Below, one piece after another: positions 34,885 through 44,192 of a stretch of DNA of 64,000 nucleotides. A program made the translations under genes and the position numbers. Where the stretch lies: assembly GCA_049840395.1 (NCBI GenBank), contig JASGLD010000002.1, forward strand, positions 62,001 to 126,000, in the 5' to 3' direction. The notes beneath the pieces were generated by a model. The model was not told where the DNA came from, searched no databases, and worked only from the letters and a program-made list of their open reading frames with translations. Source of the stretch: CAILZL01 sp049840395 (GTDB lineage Bacteria > Pseudomonadota > Gammaproteobacteria > Steroidobacterales > Steroidobacteraceae). The number at the start of each line of letters is the position of its first letter. Positions within the stretch are counted from its first letter, which is position 1.

Positions 34885-35077
34885 TTGTCTGGATTGCTGT
34901 TTGGATCGAATGGGCTCGATGGATTCAGGGATGCGCCTACACCGTGGCGCAAATTGCTGCAGGGAATCGCAGCGCGCACTAGTCAGAAGCCGCTCAGACT
35001 GGGACAATACGGTGTTAACTACATTCAATCCTGTGACTCGGCTGCCTGAGTGATTTGGGCCGAGTCGATTTGCAAAT

Positions 35078-37390
35078 ATGCCCAAAGAGATCGCCGTGGA
35101 AGAAGAACTGAAGAAAGCAGCGCTTGATTACCATCGCCTGCCGACGCCCGGAAAAATTTCGCTGACGCCGACCAAGGCGCTGGCCAATCAGCGCGACCTG
35201 TCGCTGGCTTACTCGCCCGGCGTGGCCTATGCCAGCCTGGCCATCAAGGACGATCCGCTGGAAGCGGCCAACATGACCTCGCGCGCCAACCTGGTGGCCG
35301 TGGTGACCAACGGCACCGCCGTGCTGGGCCTGGGCAATATCGGCCCGCTGGCCGGCAAACCGGTGATGGAAGGCAAGGGCTGTCTGTTCAAGAAGTTCGC
35401 CGGTATCGACGTGTTCGATATCGAAATCAACGAGAACGATCCGGACAAGCTGGTGGAGATTGTGGCGGCGTTGGAGCCCACCTTCGGCGGTATCAACCTG
35501 GAAGATATCAAGGCCCCAGAGTGCTTCTACGTCGAACGCAAACTGCGCGAACGCATGAAGGTGCCGGTGTTCCACGACGATCAGCACGGCACGGCGATTA
35601 TTGTGGCTGCCGCCGTATTGAACGGTTTGAAGATTGTCGGCAAGGACATTGGCAAGGTGAAGTTGGCTTGCTCGGGCGCCGGTGCCGCGGCTATCGCCTG
35701 CCTGGACTTGCTGGTGGCTCTGGGCCTCAATCGCAAGAATGTATTTGTGGCCGATAGCTCGGGCGTGATTTACGAAGGTCGTCCCAAGACCACCGATGCC
35801 GATAAGCTGCGCTATGCGCAGAACACCAATGCACGCAGCCTGGCTGAAGTCATGGTGGGCGTGGATATTTTCTTGGGATTGTCCGGTCCCGGCGTGGTTA
35901 ATCAGGACATGGTCAAGTCGATGGGCGACAAGCCCTTGATCCTGGCGCTGGCCAATCCCGAGCCGGAAATTCGCCCGGAGCTGGCCAAGCAGGCGCGTCC
36001 GGATTGCATCGTCGGTACCGGTCGCTCCGACTATCCGAATCAGGTCAATAACTCGCTGTGCTTCCCCTTTATTTTCCGTGGTGCGCTGGATGTGGGCGCC
36101 ACCACCATCAACGATCCGATGAAGCTGGCCTGCGTGCACGCCATTGCCGAACTGGCGCAGGCGGAACAATCCGACGTGGTGAAGGCCGCGTACGGCACCG
36201 ACAGTCCGGGCTTCGGTCCTGAGTACTTGATTCCGCGTGCCTTCGATCCGCGTCTGATCACGCGCATTGCGCCGGCCGTGGCCAAGGCAGCCATGGACAG
36301 CGGTGTGGCCACCCGGCCGATCACCGATATGGATGCTTATCGCAGCCGTCTCAATCAGTTCGTATATCAGTCGACTTCGGTGATGCGTCCGGTATTTGCC
36401 GCCGCCCAGCAGCAGCCCAAGCGCGTGATCTACACCGAAGGTGAAGACCCACGCGTGTTGCAGGCCGTGCAGGTGGCGGTGGATGAAGGCTTGGCCCATC
36501 CGATCCTGGTGGGTCGTATGGATCTGATCAAGGAACGCATTGATAAACTCGGTCTGCGTCTCGAACCCGGCAAGAGCTGCGAGATCGTCAACATCAACAA
36601 CGATGCACGCTTCCGCGAATGCTGGAGCGAGTATTACGAGCTGGTGAAGCGCAAGGGCGTGTCGCGTCTGCAGGCCATGGAACAGATGCGCAGTCGTACC
36701 ACGTTGATCGGTTCCATCCTGATGCGTCGTGGCGATGCCGATGCCATGTTGTGCGGCACCGTTGGCGACTATCGCTATCACTTGAAGTACATCGATGCCG
36801 TGATCGGCAAGCGCGCCGGCGCCAGCATTTTCGCCACCATGCAGATGTTGATTCTGCCGGAGCGTCAATTGTTCTTCTGCGACACTCATGTGAATCGCGA
36901 ACCCACTGCCAATGAAATTGCCGAGATGACCTTGCTGGCCGCCGAACAGGTGCGTCGCTTCGGCATCGATCCGTCGGTGGCGCTGTTGTCGCATTCCAGC
37001 TTCGGTAGCTCGCAGGCGCCGTCGGCGCAGAAGATGCGCGATGCCCTGGAATTGATTATCGCGCGTGCGCCGGATCTGGAAGTGGAGGGCGAGATGCGCG
37101 CCGACTCGGCCCTGTCGAAGTCGATTCGCGACAACGAGTTCCCGGAATCGCGATTGACTCGCGATGCCAACTTGTTGATCTTCCCGAACGTCGATGCCGC
37201 CAATATCACTTACAACACCTTGCGCGCCTGCACCGGCAATGGCGTAACGGTGGGTGGCATTCTGTTGGGCGCCGCCCAGCCGGTGCACATCATGACGCCG
37301 TCATCCACGGTGCGTCGTATCGTCGATATGACTGCGCTGGTGGTGGCGGAAGCGGCGGTGGCGCAGCAGCGTGCCAACAAGGCTCGCTAA
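35078..37390 (+). CDS. maeB: NADP-dependent malic enzyme with PTA-like domain
   Basis: 770-aa MaeB-type malic enzyme, converting malate to pyruvate and CO2 with NADPH formation. Residues 1-~425 are the malic enzyme domain (SLAYSPGVAYAS, NGTAVLGLGNIGPLAGKPVM, FHDDQHGTAIIVAAAVLNGLK split over the substrate site, and LACSGAGAAAIACLDLL for the nucleotide). Residues ~430-770 are a phosphotransacetylase-like domain (YTEGEDPRVLQAVQVAVDEG), regulatory in this family. Length is typical (~760 aa). A perfect terminator follows. A long antisense frame exists but is only a shadow. Confidence 0.95.
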   Translation: MPKEIAVEEELKKAALDYHRLPTPGKISLTPTKALANQRDLSLAYSPGVAYASLAIKDDPLEAANMTSRANLVAVVTNGTAVLGLGNIGPLAGKPVMEGKGCLFKKFAGIDVFDIEINENDPDKLVEIVAALEPTFGGINLEDIKAPECFYVERKLRERMKVPVFHDDQHGTAIIVAAAVLNGLKIVGKDIGKVKLACSGAGAAAIACLDLLVALGLNRKNVFVADSSGVIYEGRPKTTDADKLRYAQNTNARSLAEVMVGVDIFLGLSGPGVVNQDMVKSMGDKPLILALANPEPEIRPELAKQARPDCIVGTGRSDYPNQVNNSLCFPFIFRGALDVGATTINDPMKLACVHAIAELAQAEQSDVVKAAYGTDSPGFGPEYLIPRAFDPRLITRIAPAVAKAAMDSGVATRPITDMDAYRSRLNQFVYQSTSVMRPVFAAAQQQPKRVIYTEGEDPRVLQAVQVAVDEGLAHPILVGRMDLIKERIDKLGLRLEPGKSCEIVNINNDARFRECWSEYYELVKRKGVSRLQAMEQMRSRTTLIGSILMRRGDADAMLCGTVGDYRYHLKYIDAVIGKRAGASIFATMQMLILPERQLFFCDTHVNREPTANEIAEMTLLAAEQVRRFGIDPSVALLSHSSFGSSQAPSAQKMRDALELIIARAPDLEVEGEMRADSALSKSIRDNEFPESRLTRDANLLIFPNVDAANITYNTLRACTGNGVTVGGILLGAAQPVHIMTPSSTVRRIVDMTALVVAEAAVAQQRANKAR

Positions 37391-37441
37391 ATCGTATCGG
37401 GCGCGAGTGTCGCGCCCATACTCACTGCATGGATGAGAAAC

Positions 37442-37474
37442 AGCGGAGTGCAATCATTGCACTCCGCTTTTTTA
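37442..37474 (+). terminator. Rho-independent terminator of maeB
   Basis: 13-bp perfect stem (AGCGGAGTGCAAT, 37442-37454, with 37456-37468) and six Ts. Confidence 0.92.
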
Positions 37475-37480
37475 TGGAGC

Positions 37481-38266
37481 TTATGGAGTGGCCGGTGCAG
37501 CAGCGTCGGTGGCATTGTCCGCAGCAACGTCCTCATCTTCCGGCATATCTTCTTCCAAGGCCGGTTCCGGCGGATTGCCGTCATAGATGAGATATTCGCG
37601 GCGCTGCAACCAGGCATCGCGCATCACGCCATAGGGGTCGTAGGCCTGATTCAAAGTGTCTTCCACACTCAGCAAGCCTTCGCGGGTTTGCACCACATCC
37701 AGCGTGGTCAGGCCAGTGCTGGTTTCCCAGGGAATATCGGCATAGCGCAGCGGTCTGCCGAACCAATCGGGAATACGCCCGAAGCCATCGCGCAGGGTAG
37801 AAGGGCCGAAGGCCGGCAATACCAAGTAGGGACCCGAGGGCACGCCCCATACCGCCAAGGTTTGACCGAAGTCTTCATCGTGTACTTCCATTTCCAGTTT
37901 GGAGGCGACATCGATGAAGCCGCCCAAACCCACAATCGTGTTGAGTACCAGGCGACAGGTATCCTGCGCCATGGCGCCGGGTTTGCCCTGCAGCAGCTCG
38001 TTCACCATCACCCAGGGCGTGCCGATGTTGGTAAAGAAATTGCTGATGCCGGTGCGCATCCAGCTGGGCGTGATCTTGCGATAGCCCTTGGCCAGGGGCT
38101 TCACAGCGGCGCGGTCTGCGACATCGTTGAGCTTGTAGATGCCGCGGTTCATGCCCTGCCAGGGATCGTTGCTGGTGGTGCGTCCGGGTGTGCTGGCACA
38201 GCCGCTGAGCAAGGCCACGGCAAGCAAGCATGACAGTGACAATATCGAACGCAGGGAACGTGGCAT
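37481..38266 (-). CDS. mlaA: MlaA, outer-membrane lipoprotein of the Mla pathway
   Basis: About 261-aa lipoprotein; signal peptide ends in the lipobox LLSGC. The MlaA/VacJ core is clear: DPWQGMNRGIYKLNDVADR, FFTNIGTPWVMVNELLQGK, FGQTLAVWGVPSGPYLVLP and FGPSTLRDGFGR. MlaA removes misplaced phospholipid from the outer leaflet and hands it to MlaC, so it completes mlaFEDCB at 4.9-8.0 kb. The C-terminal tail is acidic and low-complexity (PEDEDVAAD). ATG 38266 is preferred over the in-frame TTG at 38269. Confidence 0.94.
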   Translation of the reverse strand: MPRSLRSILSLSCLLAVALLSGCASTPGRTTSNDPWQGMNRGIYKLNDVADRAAVKPLAKGYRKITPSWMRTGISNFFTNIGTPWVMVNELLQGKPGAMAQDTCRLVLNTIVGLGGFIDVASKLEMEVHDEDFGQTLAVWGVPSGPYLVLPAFGPSTLRDGFGRIPDWFGRPLRYADIPWETSTGLTTLDVVQTREGLLSVEDTLNQAYDPYGVMRDAWLQRREYLIYDGNPPEPALEEDMPEDEDVAADNATDAAAPATP

Positions 38267-38319
38267 CAAGTGGACCTATGCATTGCTACCGAAGCAAGAC
38301 GTGCAGTGTAGCAGCTCAG

Positions 38320-39819
38320 TCAGTCGAATCGTCCGGGCCCGCCGCCGCCCGGGCCACCGGCCTGTTGATCCATATCGAAACGGGCTTTGCGTGGCATGGC
38401 GCGTTGGATCTCTTCCAGCCGTGCTTCATAGCGTGCACGCTGCACCTGGGTCAGACCCGGAGTGGATAGCGCCATCTGCAATTGGCTGATGGCCAGCGAC
38501 AGATCGCCATTGATCAATTGATACTCGGCCATGTAGGAATACGCATCGGCGGCATCGCCGGCCGCATTGGCGGCCAGCGCAATGAGTTTGGCCTGCTCCA
38601 AGGTGGGCGGCACATTGTTGAATAGATCCAGCAGTATTTCGTGGGCGCGTTTCGGATTGCCGGTACGCATCAAGGTCTCGGCGTAGCGCACGGTGATGGG
38701 TACATTGCGTGGAAACAAATCGCGCGCATGCGACAGGGTTTCAATGGCGCCCTTGCCATCGCCGGCCGCCAACTGCGCCTGGCCCAGCGCCGCATGAAAT
38801 TGCATGACGGTGGTATTGCCGGCCAGCAGATTTTTCATGATGCGTACGGCTTCATCAGCCGCACCGGCATTCATATCGGCCAGCGCCTTGCCATATAACT
38901 TGGCTGTGCCGCTGCGCGCTTCATTTTTGATATCGCTGCTGTAGTACTGACGTGGATCTTCGCCGGCAGGCGTCATCACTACCTGCATGCGTTCGCGCAT
39001 CATGCCGTAGCTCAGACTGTCGGTGACATTGCGCACGCCCAGATTGCCGGCGCGCGAACGCGTTTCAGCGATACGTTCCAGGGTCACCGGGTGACTGCGC
39101 AGGATGGCGGGAATGTCGGCTTCGTTGACGGTGCCGTTCTGCCGTTGCAGTACTTCGAAGAACTGCCACATGCCATTGGGGTCATAGCCGGCGCGCGCCA
39201 TCAATTGAATGCCGATGTTGTCGGCTTCGGTTTCATTGGCGCGTGAGAAGCTCATCTGATTTTGCAGAGCCATGGATTGCGCTGCGGCGAGACCGGCAAT
39301 GGCGGCATCGCCGCCTGCAGCTGCGCCCAGCAAGATAGCGGCCAGCATGGCTGCTGTCGAAACCACGCTATTACGACTTTCCGCGGCGATGCTGCGCGCG
39401 ATGTGTCGCTGTGTAACGTGCGAGATTTCATGGGCCAGTACGCCGGCGAGTTCGCTCTCGCTGCGCGTCGCCAGTAACAGACCGGCGTTCACACCGACGA
39501 AACCGCCGGGCAATGCAAAGGCGTTGATCTCGGGATCTTTGACGACGAAGAACTGAAAGGATTGTCCAGTGGCATTGGCCTGGCTGGATAGACGCGAGCC
39601 GATCGACTGCACGTATTCATTCAACTCGGGATCGTCAAGCACCTGTCCTTGATCGCGCAGTTGGCGCATGACCATGCTGCCCAAGCGATATTCATCTTCA
39701 AGCGATATCGTGGCGCTGGCCTGGGTGCCGATGTTGGGCAGGTTGTAGTCGGCTGCATGCACGGGCAGCGCGCTGAGCAGCGTCAGCGTGGTTAGCAGCA
39801 GGGTGGTAAATCGACTCAC
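38320..39819 (-). CDS. BepA-like periplasmic M48 metalloprotease with TPR repeats
   Basis: About 499-aa exported protease. After a signal peptide (TTLLLTTLTLLSALPVHA) the M48 domain has the zinc motif HEISH (His130, Glu131, His134) with third ligand in NETEAD, then a C-terminal TPR-like region (from about residue 310). This is the BepA (YfgC) layout, a chaperone/protease acting on outer-membrane assembly factors such as LptD. GTG 39819 is chosen: AAGGAC lies upstream and the signal peptide starts there; the longer frame to 39990 adds 57 non-secretory residues. A Gly-rich C-terminus ends the protein. Confidence 0.9.
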   Translation of the reverse strand: MSRFTTLLLTTLTLLSALPVHAADYNLPNIGTQASATISLEDEYRLGSMVMRQLRDQGQVLDDPELNEYVQSIGSRLSSQANATGQSFQFFVVKDPEINAFALPGGFVGVNAGLLLATRSESELAGVLAHEISHVTQRHIARSIAAESRNSVVSTAAMLAAILLGAAAGGDAAIAGLAAAQSMALQNQMSFSRANETEADNIGIQLMARAGYDPNGMWQFFEVLQRQNGTVNEADIPAILRSHPVTLERIAETRSRAGNLGVRNVTDSLSYGMMRERMQVVMTPAGEDPRQYYSSDIKNEARSGTAKLYGKALADMNAGAADEAVRIMKNLLAGNTTVMQFHAALGQAQLAAGDGKGAIETLSHARDLFPRNVPITVRYAETLMRTGNPKRAHEILLDLFNNVPPTLEQAKLIALAANAAGDAADAYSYMAEYQLINGDLSLAISQLQMALSTPGLTQVQRARYEARLEEIQRAMPRKARFDMDQQAGGPGGGGPGRFD

Positions 39820-40065
39820 GGTATCGTCCTTCGCACGATGATTCAGGCTGTCCGTTCGACTGAGGCCAAGAGTATAGGTTCGCAGTGGGGTGGTGGCGAC
39901 CGCATCAATTAATAACCCGTAATGATCGGCTCTCGAAAGTTCTGCAGATGATTGATTTCGATACTGGTGACGAATGGTCGCTGATTGCATGGGCGAGGCA
40001 TGCCTCGCCCTTCAAAAGCAACGGGCCGGGCATGCCAGCACCCTACAGTTCAGCCACCGAATCGG

Positions 40066-41529
40066 CTACAGATGTTCAGAAGCATAATCCGCCAAACGTG
40101 AACGTTCACCGCGTTTCAGCGTGATATGCCCGGAATGGCGCCAGTCGCGGAAGCGATTGACCACGTAAGTCAGGCCGCAGGTGGTCTCCGACAGGTATGG
40201 GGTATCAATTTGAGCGATGTTGCCCAGGCATACCAGCTTGGTGCCGGGGCCGGCACGGGTGATCAATGCCTTCATCTGCTTGGGCGTCAGATTCTGGGCT
40301 TCATCGATGATCAGGAAACGATTCAGGAAGGTGCGGCCGCGCATGAAATTCATGGAGCGGATTTTGATGCGATTGCGCAGCAGATCGTTGGTGGCGGCGC
40401 GGCCCCAGCTGCCGCCTTCCTGGCTATGCGTGAGCACTTCCAGGTTATCCATCAGTGCACCCATCCACGGCTCCATTTTTTCCTCCTCTGTGCCGGGCAG
40501 GAAGCCGATGTCCTCGCCCAGCGGAATGGTCACGCGCGTCATGATGATTTCGCTGAAGCGATTGTTCTCCAGCGTCTGCGCCAAACCTGCAGCCAGCGTC
40601 AGCAGCGTCTTGCCGGTGCCCGCCGGGCCGAGAATGGTGACGAAGTCGATCTCCGGATCGAGCAGCATGTTCAACGCGAAGTTCTGTTCGCGATTACGCG
40701 CGGTGATGCCCCAGATGCCGTGACGTTCGGTGCGATAGTCGCGCGCCACCTGCAGCACGGCTTCGGAGTCGTCCACCTTGCGCACGATGGCTTCAAAGCC
40801 GCCGGCTTCTTGTTGATACAGGAATTGATTGACATGCCAGTCGCGGATCATCGGTCCCTTGACGCGATAGAAGGTCTGCGAATGCTCCTGCCAGGAGTGC
40901 ACGCCCTTGCCGTGTTTCTCCCAGAAATTAGCCGGCAGTTCCTGCACGCCGGTGTACAGCAGGTCGGCATCTTCGATGGTCTTGTCGCTGTAGTAATCCT
41001 CGGTATGCACACCCACGATCGACGCCTTGATGCGCAGGTTGATGTCCTTGGACACCAGCGTGATCTGTGCATGCGGATGTTCTTTCTGCAGCGCCAGCGT
41101 CTGACCCAGGATGGCGTTATCTGCGCCGCTGCCCGGCAGCGAAGCGGGCAGGCCGCTGCTGAGCACGCGCGTCTGGAAAAATAGCCGGCCGGTGGAAGGC
41201 TTCTGCCGTTTACTGCCATTCATGTTGCGCATGGAGGCGGGCAGCGGCAGACCTTTGTCGATCTGCTCCTTGGTGGCGTTGGCCATCAAATCGTCGAGAA
41301 AGCGGCTGACCTGGCGGACATTGCGCGCCGCTTCGGAGACGCCTTTCTTACCGTTATCCAGCTCTTCCAGCACGATCATGGGAATGAAGATGTCGTGCTC
41401 GTCGAAGCGAAAAATCGCAGTGGGGTCGTGCATCAGCACGTTGGTATCGAGCACAAACAGACGACGTTTGGGGGTGACCTTTACCGAGCGTTTTGCTTTA
41501 GCCAATCTATGCTCCTGGGCGATGCCCAT
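40066..41529 (-). CDS. PhoH-family ATPase with N-terminal PIN domain
   Basis: 487-aa PIN-PhoH protein (YlaK-like). Residues ~20-190 are a PIN ribonuclease domain (FVLDTNVLMHDPTAIF, IVLEELDNGKKG, NAILGQTLAL, LVSKDINLRIKA) with the expected acidic residues. The second half is the PhoH ATPase with Walker A GPAGTGKTLL near residue 300 and the Walker B region FLIIDEAQNLTPKQMK. Such proteins couple RNA unwinding or cleavage in RNA metabolism. It follows bcp by 4 bp and is divergent from nothing else close; it is probably co-transcribed with bcp. Confidence 0.92.
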   Translation of the reverse strand: MGIAQEHRLAKAKRSVKVTPKRRLFVLDTNVLMHDPTAIFRFDEHDIFIPMIVLEELDNGKKGVSEAARNVRQVSRFLDDLMANATKEQIDKGLPLPASMRNMNGSKRQKPSTGRLFFQTRVLSSGLPASLPGSGADNAILGQTLALQKEHPHAQITLVSKDINLRIKASIVGVHTEDYYSDKTIEDADLLYTGVQELPANFWEKHGKGVHSWQEHSQTFYRVKGPMIRDWHVNQFLYQQEAGGFEAIVRKVDDSEAVLQVARDYRTERHGIWGITARNREQNFALNMLLDPEIDFVTILGPAGTGKTLLTLAAGLAQTLENNRFSEIIMTRVTIPLGEDIGFLPGTEEEKMEPWMGALMDNLEVLTHSQEGGSWGRAATNDLLRNRIKIRSMNFMRGRTFLNRFLIIDEAQNLTPKQMKALITRAGPGTKLVCLGNIAQIDTPYLSETTCGLTYVVNRFRDWRHSGHITLKRGERSRLADYASEHL

Positions 41530-41533
41530 GTAA

Positions 41534-42001
41534 CTAGAGTTTGCGTGCCTCTGCCAATACGGCTTCGGCGTGACCGGGAACTTTGAGCTTGCGCCATTCG
41601 CATTGCAGTTTGCCGTTGCTGTCGATCAGAAAAGTGCTGCGCTCGATGCCCATGTATTTGCGGCCGTACAGAGCTTTCTCTTTGTAGACGTCGAACAACT
41701 GGCACACCACATGTTCGGGATCGGACAATAGTTCGAACGGCAATTGCAGCTTGGCTTTGAATTTAGTGTGCGAGGCTTCGCTATCGGCCGAGACGCCGAT
41801 GATCTCGACGCCGGCTTTCTTGAATTGCGGATAAAGATCGCGAAACGCTGCGGTTTCGGTGGTGCAGCCCGGCGTGTTGTCGCGCGGATAAAAATACAGC
41901 ACCAGATGCCTGCCCTTGGCCTCGCTCGACTTCCAGGTCTTGCCCGAGGTGCTGGGCAATGAGAATGCGGGAATGGCTTTGCCGATGGCCAGCTTGCTCA
42001 T
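41534..42001 (-). CDS. bcp: Bcp-type thiol peroxidase
   Basis: 155-aa peroxiredoxin of the BCP/PrxQ class, reducing hydroperoxides in the cytoplasm. The peroxidatic Cys46 is in YPRDNTPGCTTET. The resolving Cys that lies five residues later in E. coli Bcp is missing (TTETAAF); Cys100 (EHVVCQLF) may take its place, as in other members of the class. ATG 42001 (MSKLAIGKAI) matches the family; the frame is open further upstream without support. It lies downstream of gcvR as in many gammaproteobacteria. Confidence 0.92.
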   Translation of the reverse strand: MSKLAIGKAIPAFSLPSTSGKTWKSSEAKGRHLVLYFYPRDNTPGCTTETAAFRDLYPQFKKAGVEIIGVSADSEASHTKFKAKLQLPFELLSDPEHVVCQLFDVYKEKALYGRKYMGIERSTFLIDSNGKLQCEWRKLKVPGHAEAVLAEARKL

Positions 42002-42026
42002 GGGTGTGATGTCGCCAGGGTAAGGG

Positions 42027-42557
42027 TCACGCTTTATAAGGCTCCAGAATCGCATCCAGGTTCATATGGTCGCATAGCTCCATGAACTCTTCGCGTAATG
42101 CCGCGATATGAATTTTGCTGGGCACATGCACCACCAGCTGCGCCGAGAACATCGAAGCGCCGGTGTGTGCGGCTTGAAAGTTGCGGGTGCTGACATCGCC
42201 GATATCGATGCCGCGCGAACTGAAGAAGCCGGCCAGATTGAACACTACACCCGGCTGATCCAGGCACACCACATCGACACTGTAAGTGACGGCATCCGGA
42301 CGCGGGCTGCGTGCTTCGGTGCGGCGAATGGTGATGTTGATGCCGCTGGCGTCACTGAGTTTCTTGAACTCGTTTTCCAGCTTGGTGAGGGTGTGCCAGT
42401 TGCCCGAGACCAGCAGCAACATGGCGAATTCGCTGCCCAGTGCGGTCATGCGGCTTTCCAGCACATTGCCGCTGCAATCCAGAATCACGCGGGTGATGTC
42501 GTAAACGAGGCCGGTACGGTCGCTGCCAATAGCGCAGATAACGATAAGTTCTTTCAT
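42027..42557 (-). CDS. gcvR: GcvR-like regulator with two ACT domains
   Basis: 176-aa protein with two ACT domains (ELIVICAIGSDRTGLVYDIT and SVDVVCLDQPGVVFNLAGFF), as in GcvR, which binds glycine and restrains GcvA at the glycine-cleavage operon. ATG 42557 preceded by AGGACAGA is the likely start; the frame to 42662 adds 35 unrelated residues. It is divergent from dapA and followed by bcp, the order also found in E. coli, which supports the name. Confidence 0.88.
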   Translation of the reverse strand: MKELIVICAIGSDRTGLVYDITRVILDCSGNVLESRMTALGSEFAMLLLVSGNWHTLTKLENEFKKLSDASGINITIRRTEARSPRPDAVTYSVDVVCLDQPGVVFNLAGFFSSRGIDIGDVSTRNFQAAHTGASMFSAQLVVHVPSKIHIAALREEFMELCDHMNLDAILEPYKA

Positions 42558-42778
42558 TCTGTCCTGTTCGATATTCGCTGTGCCTGCCATGGGGCAGCTC
42601 CGATGCACATGCTTGAGGTCAGAGTGTACAGCCCTGTGGCGCGACTGCAACCTTGAATCCAAGCCGCCGCGTCAAGCGATTTTCATGGGGCATTATCCCG
42701 CCTGGGCGCGTTTTCTTTGCTTGCGCCAGTCGGCGGCGGACCAGTACGATCACGTCTTCAAATCCCATCGAGAATTTC

Positions 42779-43657
42779 ATGTTTAGCGGCAGTATTGTTG
42801 CGCTGGTGACGCCCATGCAGGCGGACGGCGCGGTTGATTTCGCGGCCTTGACGCGCCTGGTGAATTTCCATATCGAAAACGGTACCGACGCACTGGTTGC
42901 GGTCGGCACCACCGGCGAATCTGCCACGCTGGATGTGGAAGAGCACATGGCGGTGGTGCGTGCCATCATCAATACCGCCGCCGGTCGCGTGCCGGTAATT
43001 GCCGGTACCGGCGCCAACTCGACTCGCGAAGCCATTGAACTCACCGACGCCGCCAAGCAGGAGGGCGCCGCCGCCAGCCTGTTGGTCACGCCGTATTACA
43101 ACAAGCCCACTCAAGAGGGGCTGTATCGTCACTTCAAGGCCATAGCCGAAGCGGTAGCCATTCCCATCGTGCTGTACAACGTACCCGGCCGTACCGCGGT
43201 CGATATGAAGCCGGATACAGTGGGTCGCCTGCTGGAGCTTCCCTCCATTGTCGGCTTGAAGGAAGCCAGTGGTTCGCTGGAACGCAATCGCGAGCTGATT
43301 ACCCGTTTCGGCGCGCGGCTCGATTTGTTGAGCGGCGATGATGACATTGCCTGCGAAAGCATCCTGCTGGGTTTCAAAGGTGTCATCTCCGTGACCGCCA
43401 ATGTGGCGCCACGCAAGATGCATGACATGTGTGCCGCCGCGCTCAAGGGCGACGTAGTCACCGCCAGATCGCTCAACGAACAATTGATGGGATTGCACAA
43501 GGGGCTGTTCGTCGAATCCAATCCCATCCCTGCCAAGTGGGCCGTAGCACATATGGGCCTGATGCCCAGCGGTCTGCGCCTGCCGCTGACGGAGTTGTCC
43601 GCACAACATTACGAAACCGTACTGAGTGCCATGCGCCAGGCCGGTATCCAAGCCTGA
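42779..43657 (+). CDS. dapA: 4-hydroxy-tetrahydrodipicolinate synthase
   Basis: 292-aa DapA, condensing pyruvate and aspartate semialdehyde in lysine and diaminopimelate synthesis. Active-site residues are in family positions: Thr44 and Thr45 (VGTTGES), Tyr133 and Arg138 (LYNVPGRT) and the Schiff-base Lys161 (IVGLKEASG). ATG 42779 (MFSGSIVALVTPM) is the family start; the longer frame from 42653 overlaps gcvR's leader and is not credible. Divergent from gcvR. Confidence 0.97.
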   Translation: MFSGSIVALVTPMQADGAVDFAALTRLVNFHIENGTDALVAVGTTGESATLDVEEHMAVVRAIINTAAGRVPVIAGTGANSTREAIELTDAAKQEGAAASLLVTPYYNKPTQEGLYRHFKAIAEAVAIPIVLYNVPGRTAVDMKPDTVGRLLELPSIVGLKEASGSLERNRELITRFGARLDLLSGDDDIACESILLGFKGVISVTANVAPRKMHDMCAAALKGDVVTARSLNEQLMGLHKGLFVESNPIPAKWAVAHMGLMPSGLRLPLTELSAQHYETVLSAMRQAGIQA

Positions 43658-43742
43658 TAAGCCGTTTGCTTGGCGGCGTGAGGCTGTGTAAGCTGCGCGC
43701 CCTCTAGATGTCGTGGCGGGGCTCAGTCCGCCGGTCGAGAAC

Positions 43743-43900
43743 GTTTTTATGGATGCGGAGAGATGGCCGAGTGGTCGACTAAATTCGCCGGGAGCGAATT
43801 TGAGCCGCCGCAGGCGGACCCACGAAGTGGGCGAAGGTCAGGATGACCTGAGTAACGCGCTGGACTGAGTGAAACGTAGTTTCACTAGTTGAAGACAGCA
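43743..43900 (+). other. Broken tRNA-Ser copy containing five tandem hairpins
   Basis: A 36-bp stretch (43743-43778) repeats exactly at 43912-43947, covering the leader and first 22 nt of the tRNA-Ser gene. After GGTCGA the copy is interrupted by closely packed hairpins: 43781-43801 (8-bp stem, loop CGGGA), 43805-43817 (5-bp), 43819-43831 (5-bp), 43835-43849 (6-bp) and 43869-43885 (7-bp), the last four with 3-nt loops. Between the fourth and fifth, GCGCTGGACTG (43857-43867) matches the next part of the tRNA. The acceptor 3' half is missing, so no tRNA is made from this copy. Confidence 0.75.
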
Positions 43901-43925
43901 CGGATAGAAAGGTTTTTATGGATGC

Positions 43926-44017
43926 GGAGAGATGGCCGAGTGGTCGAAGGCGCTGGACTGGAATTCCAGTAACATCTTCACGGGTGTTCTAGGGTTCGAA
44001 TCCCTATCTCTCCGCCA
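43926..44017 (+). tRNA. tRNA-Ser (GGA)
   Basis: 92 nt with encoded CCA. Acceptor stem GGAGAGA/TCTCTCC, anticodon loop CTGGAAT with anticodon GGA, long variable arm (ACATCTTCACGGGTGT) and T arm GGTTCGAATCC: a class II tRNA, as expected for serine. Confidence 0.97.
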
Positions 44018-44025
44018 CTTATTCA

Positions 44026-44059
44026 ACGCGGCAGGTCACTGATCGGTGAGCTGCCGCGT
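44026..44059 (+). terminator. Hairpin after tRNA-Ser
   Basis: ACGCGGCAG (44026-44034) pairs with CTGCCGCGT (44051-44059), with a further GTCAC/GTGA inner pairing. A T-rich stretch comes only later, so it is either a terminator or a processing structure. Confidence 0.55.
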
Positions 44060-44142
44060 AACTTCTAAATTTTCCCGTAAATACTCTCTATTAGTTTTGC
44101 TGCAGTGACACGGATACCTGTACCTGTTAGCTCAATAAAAAA

Positions 44143-44168
44143 AGCCGGTGAAATTGCTTCCACCGGCT
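44143..44168 (-). terminator. Terminator of the TonB receptor gene at 44.2 kb
   Basis: 8-bp stem AGCCGGTG/CACCGGCT (44143-44150 with 44161-44168), followed on the minus strand by seven Ts. Confidence 0.85.
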
Positions 44169-44192
44169 GATTGAGGTTGCGCTTAACGCTAA

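Noticed and set aside
35015..37288. 757-codon minus-strand open frame
   Set aside because: It lies entirely antisense to maeB, which has full domain support. His/Gln-rich composition is typical of a GC-rich shadow frame.
40126..41184. 352-codon plus-strand frame
   Set aside because: Antisense to the PIN-PhoH gene, with no recognisable domain.
43757..43900. A second intact tRNA gene
   Set aside because: The copy has only the 5' part and a short anticodon-arm remnant; the acceptor 3' strand, T arm and CCA are missing.
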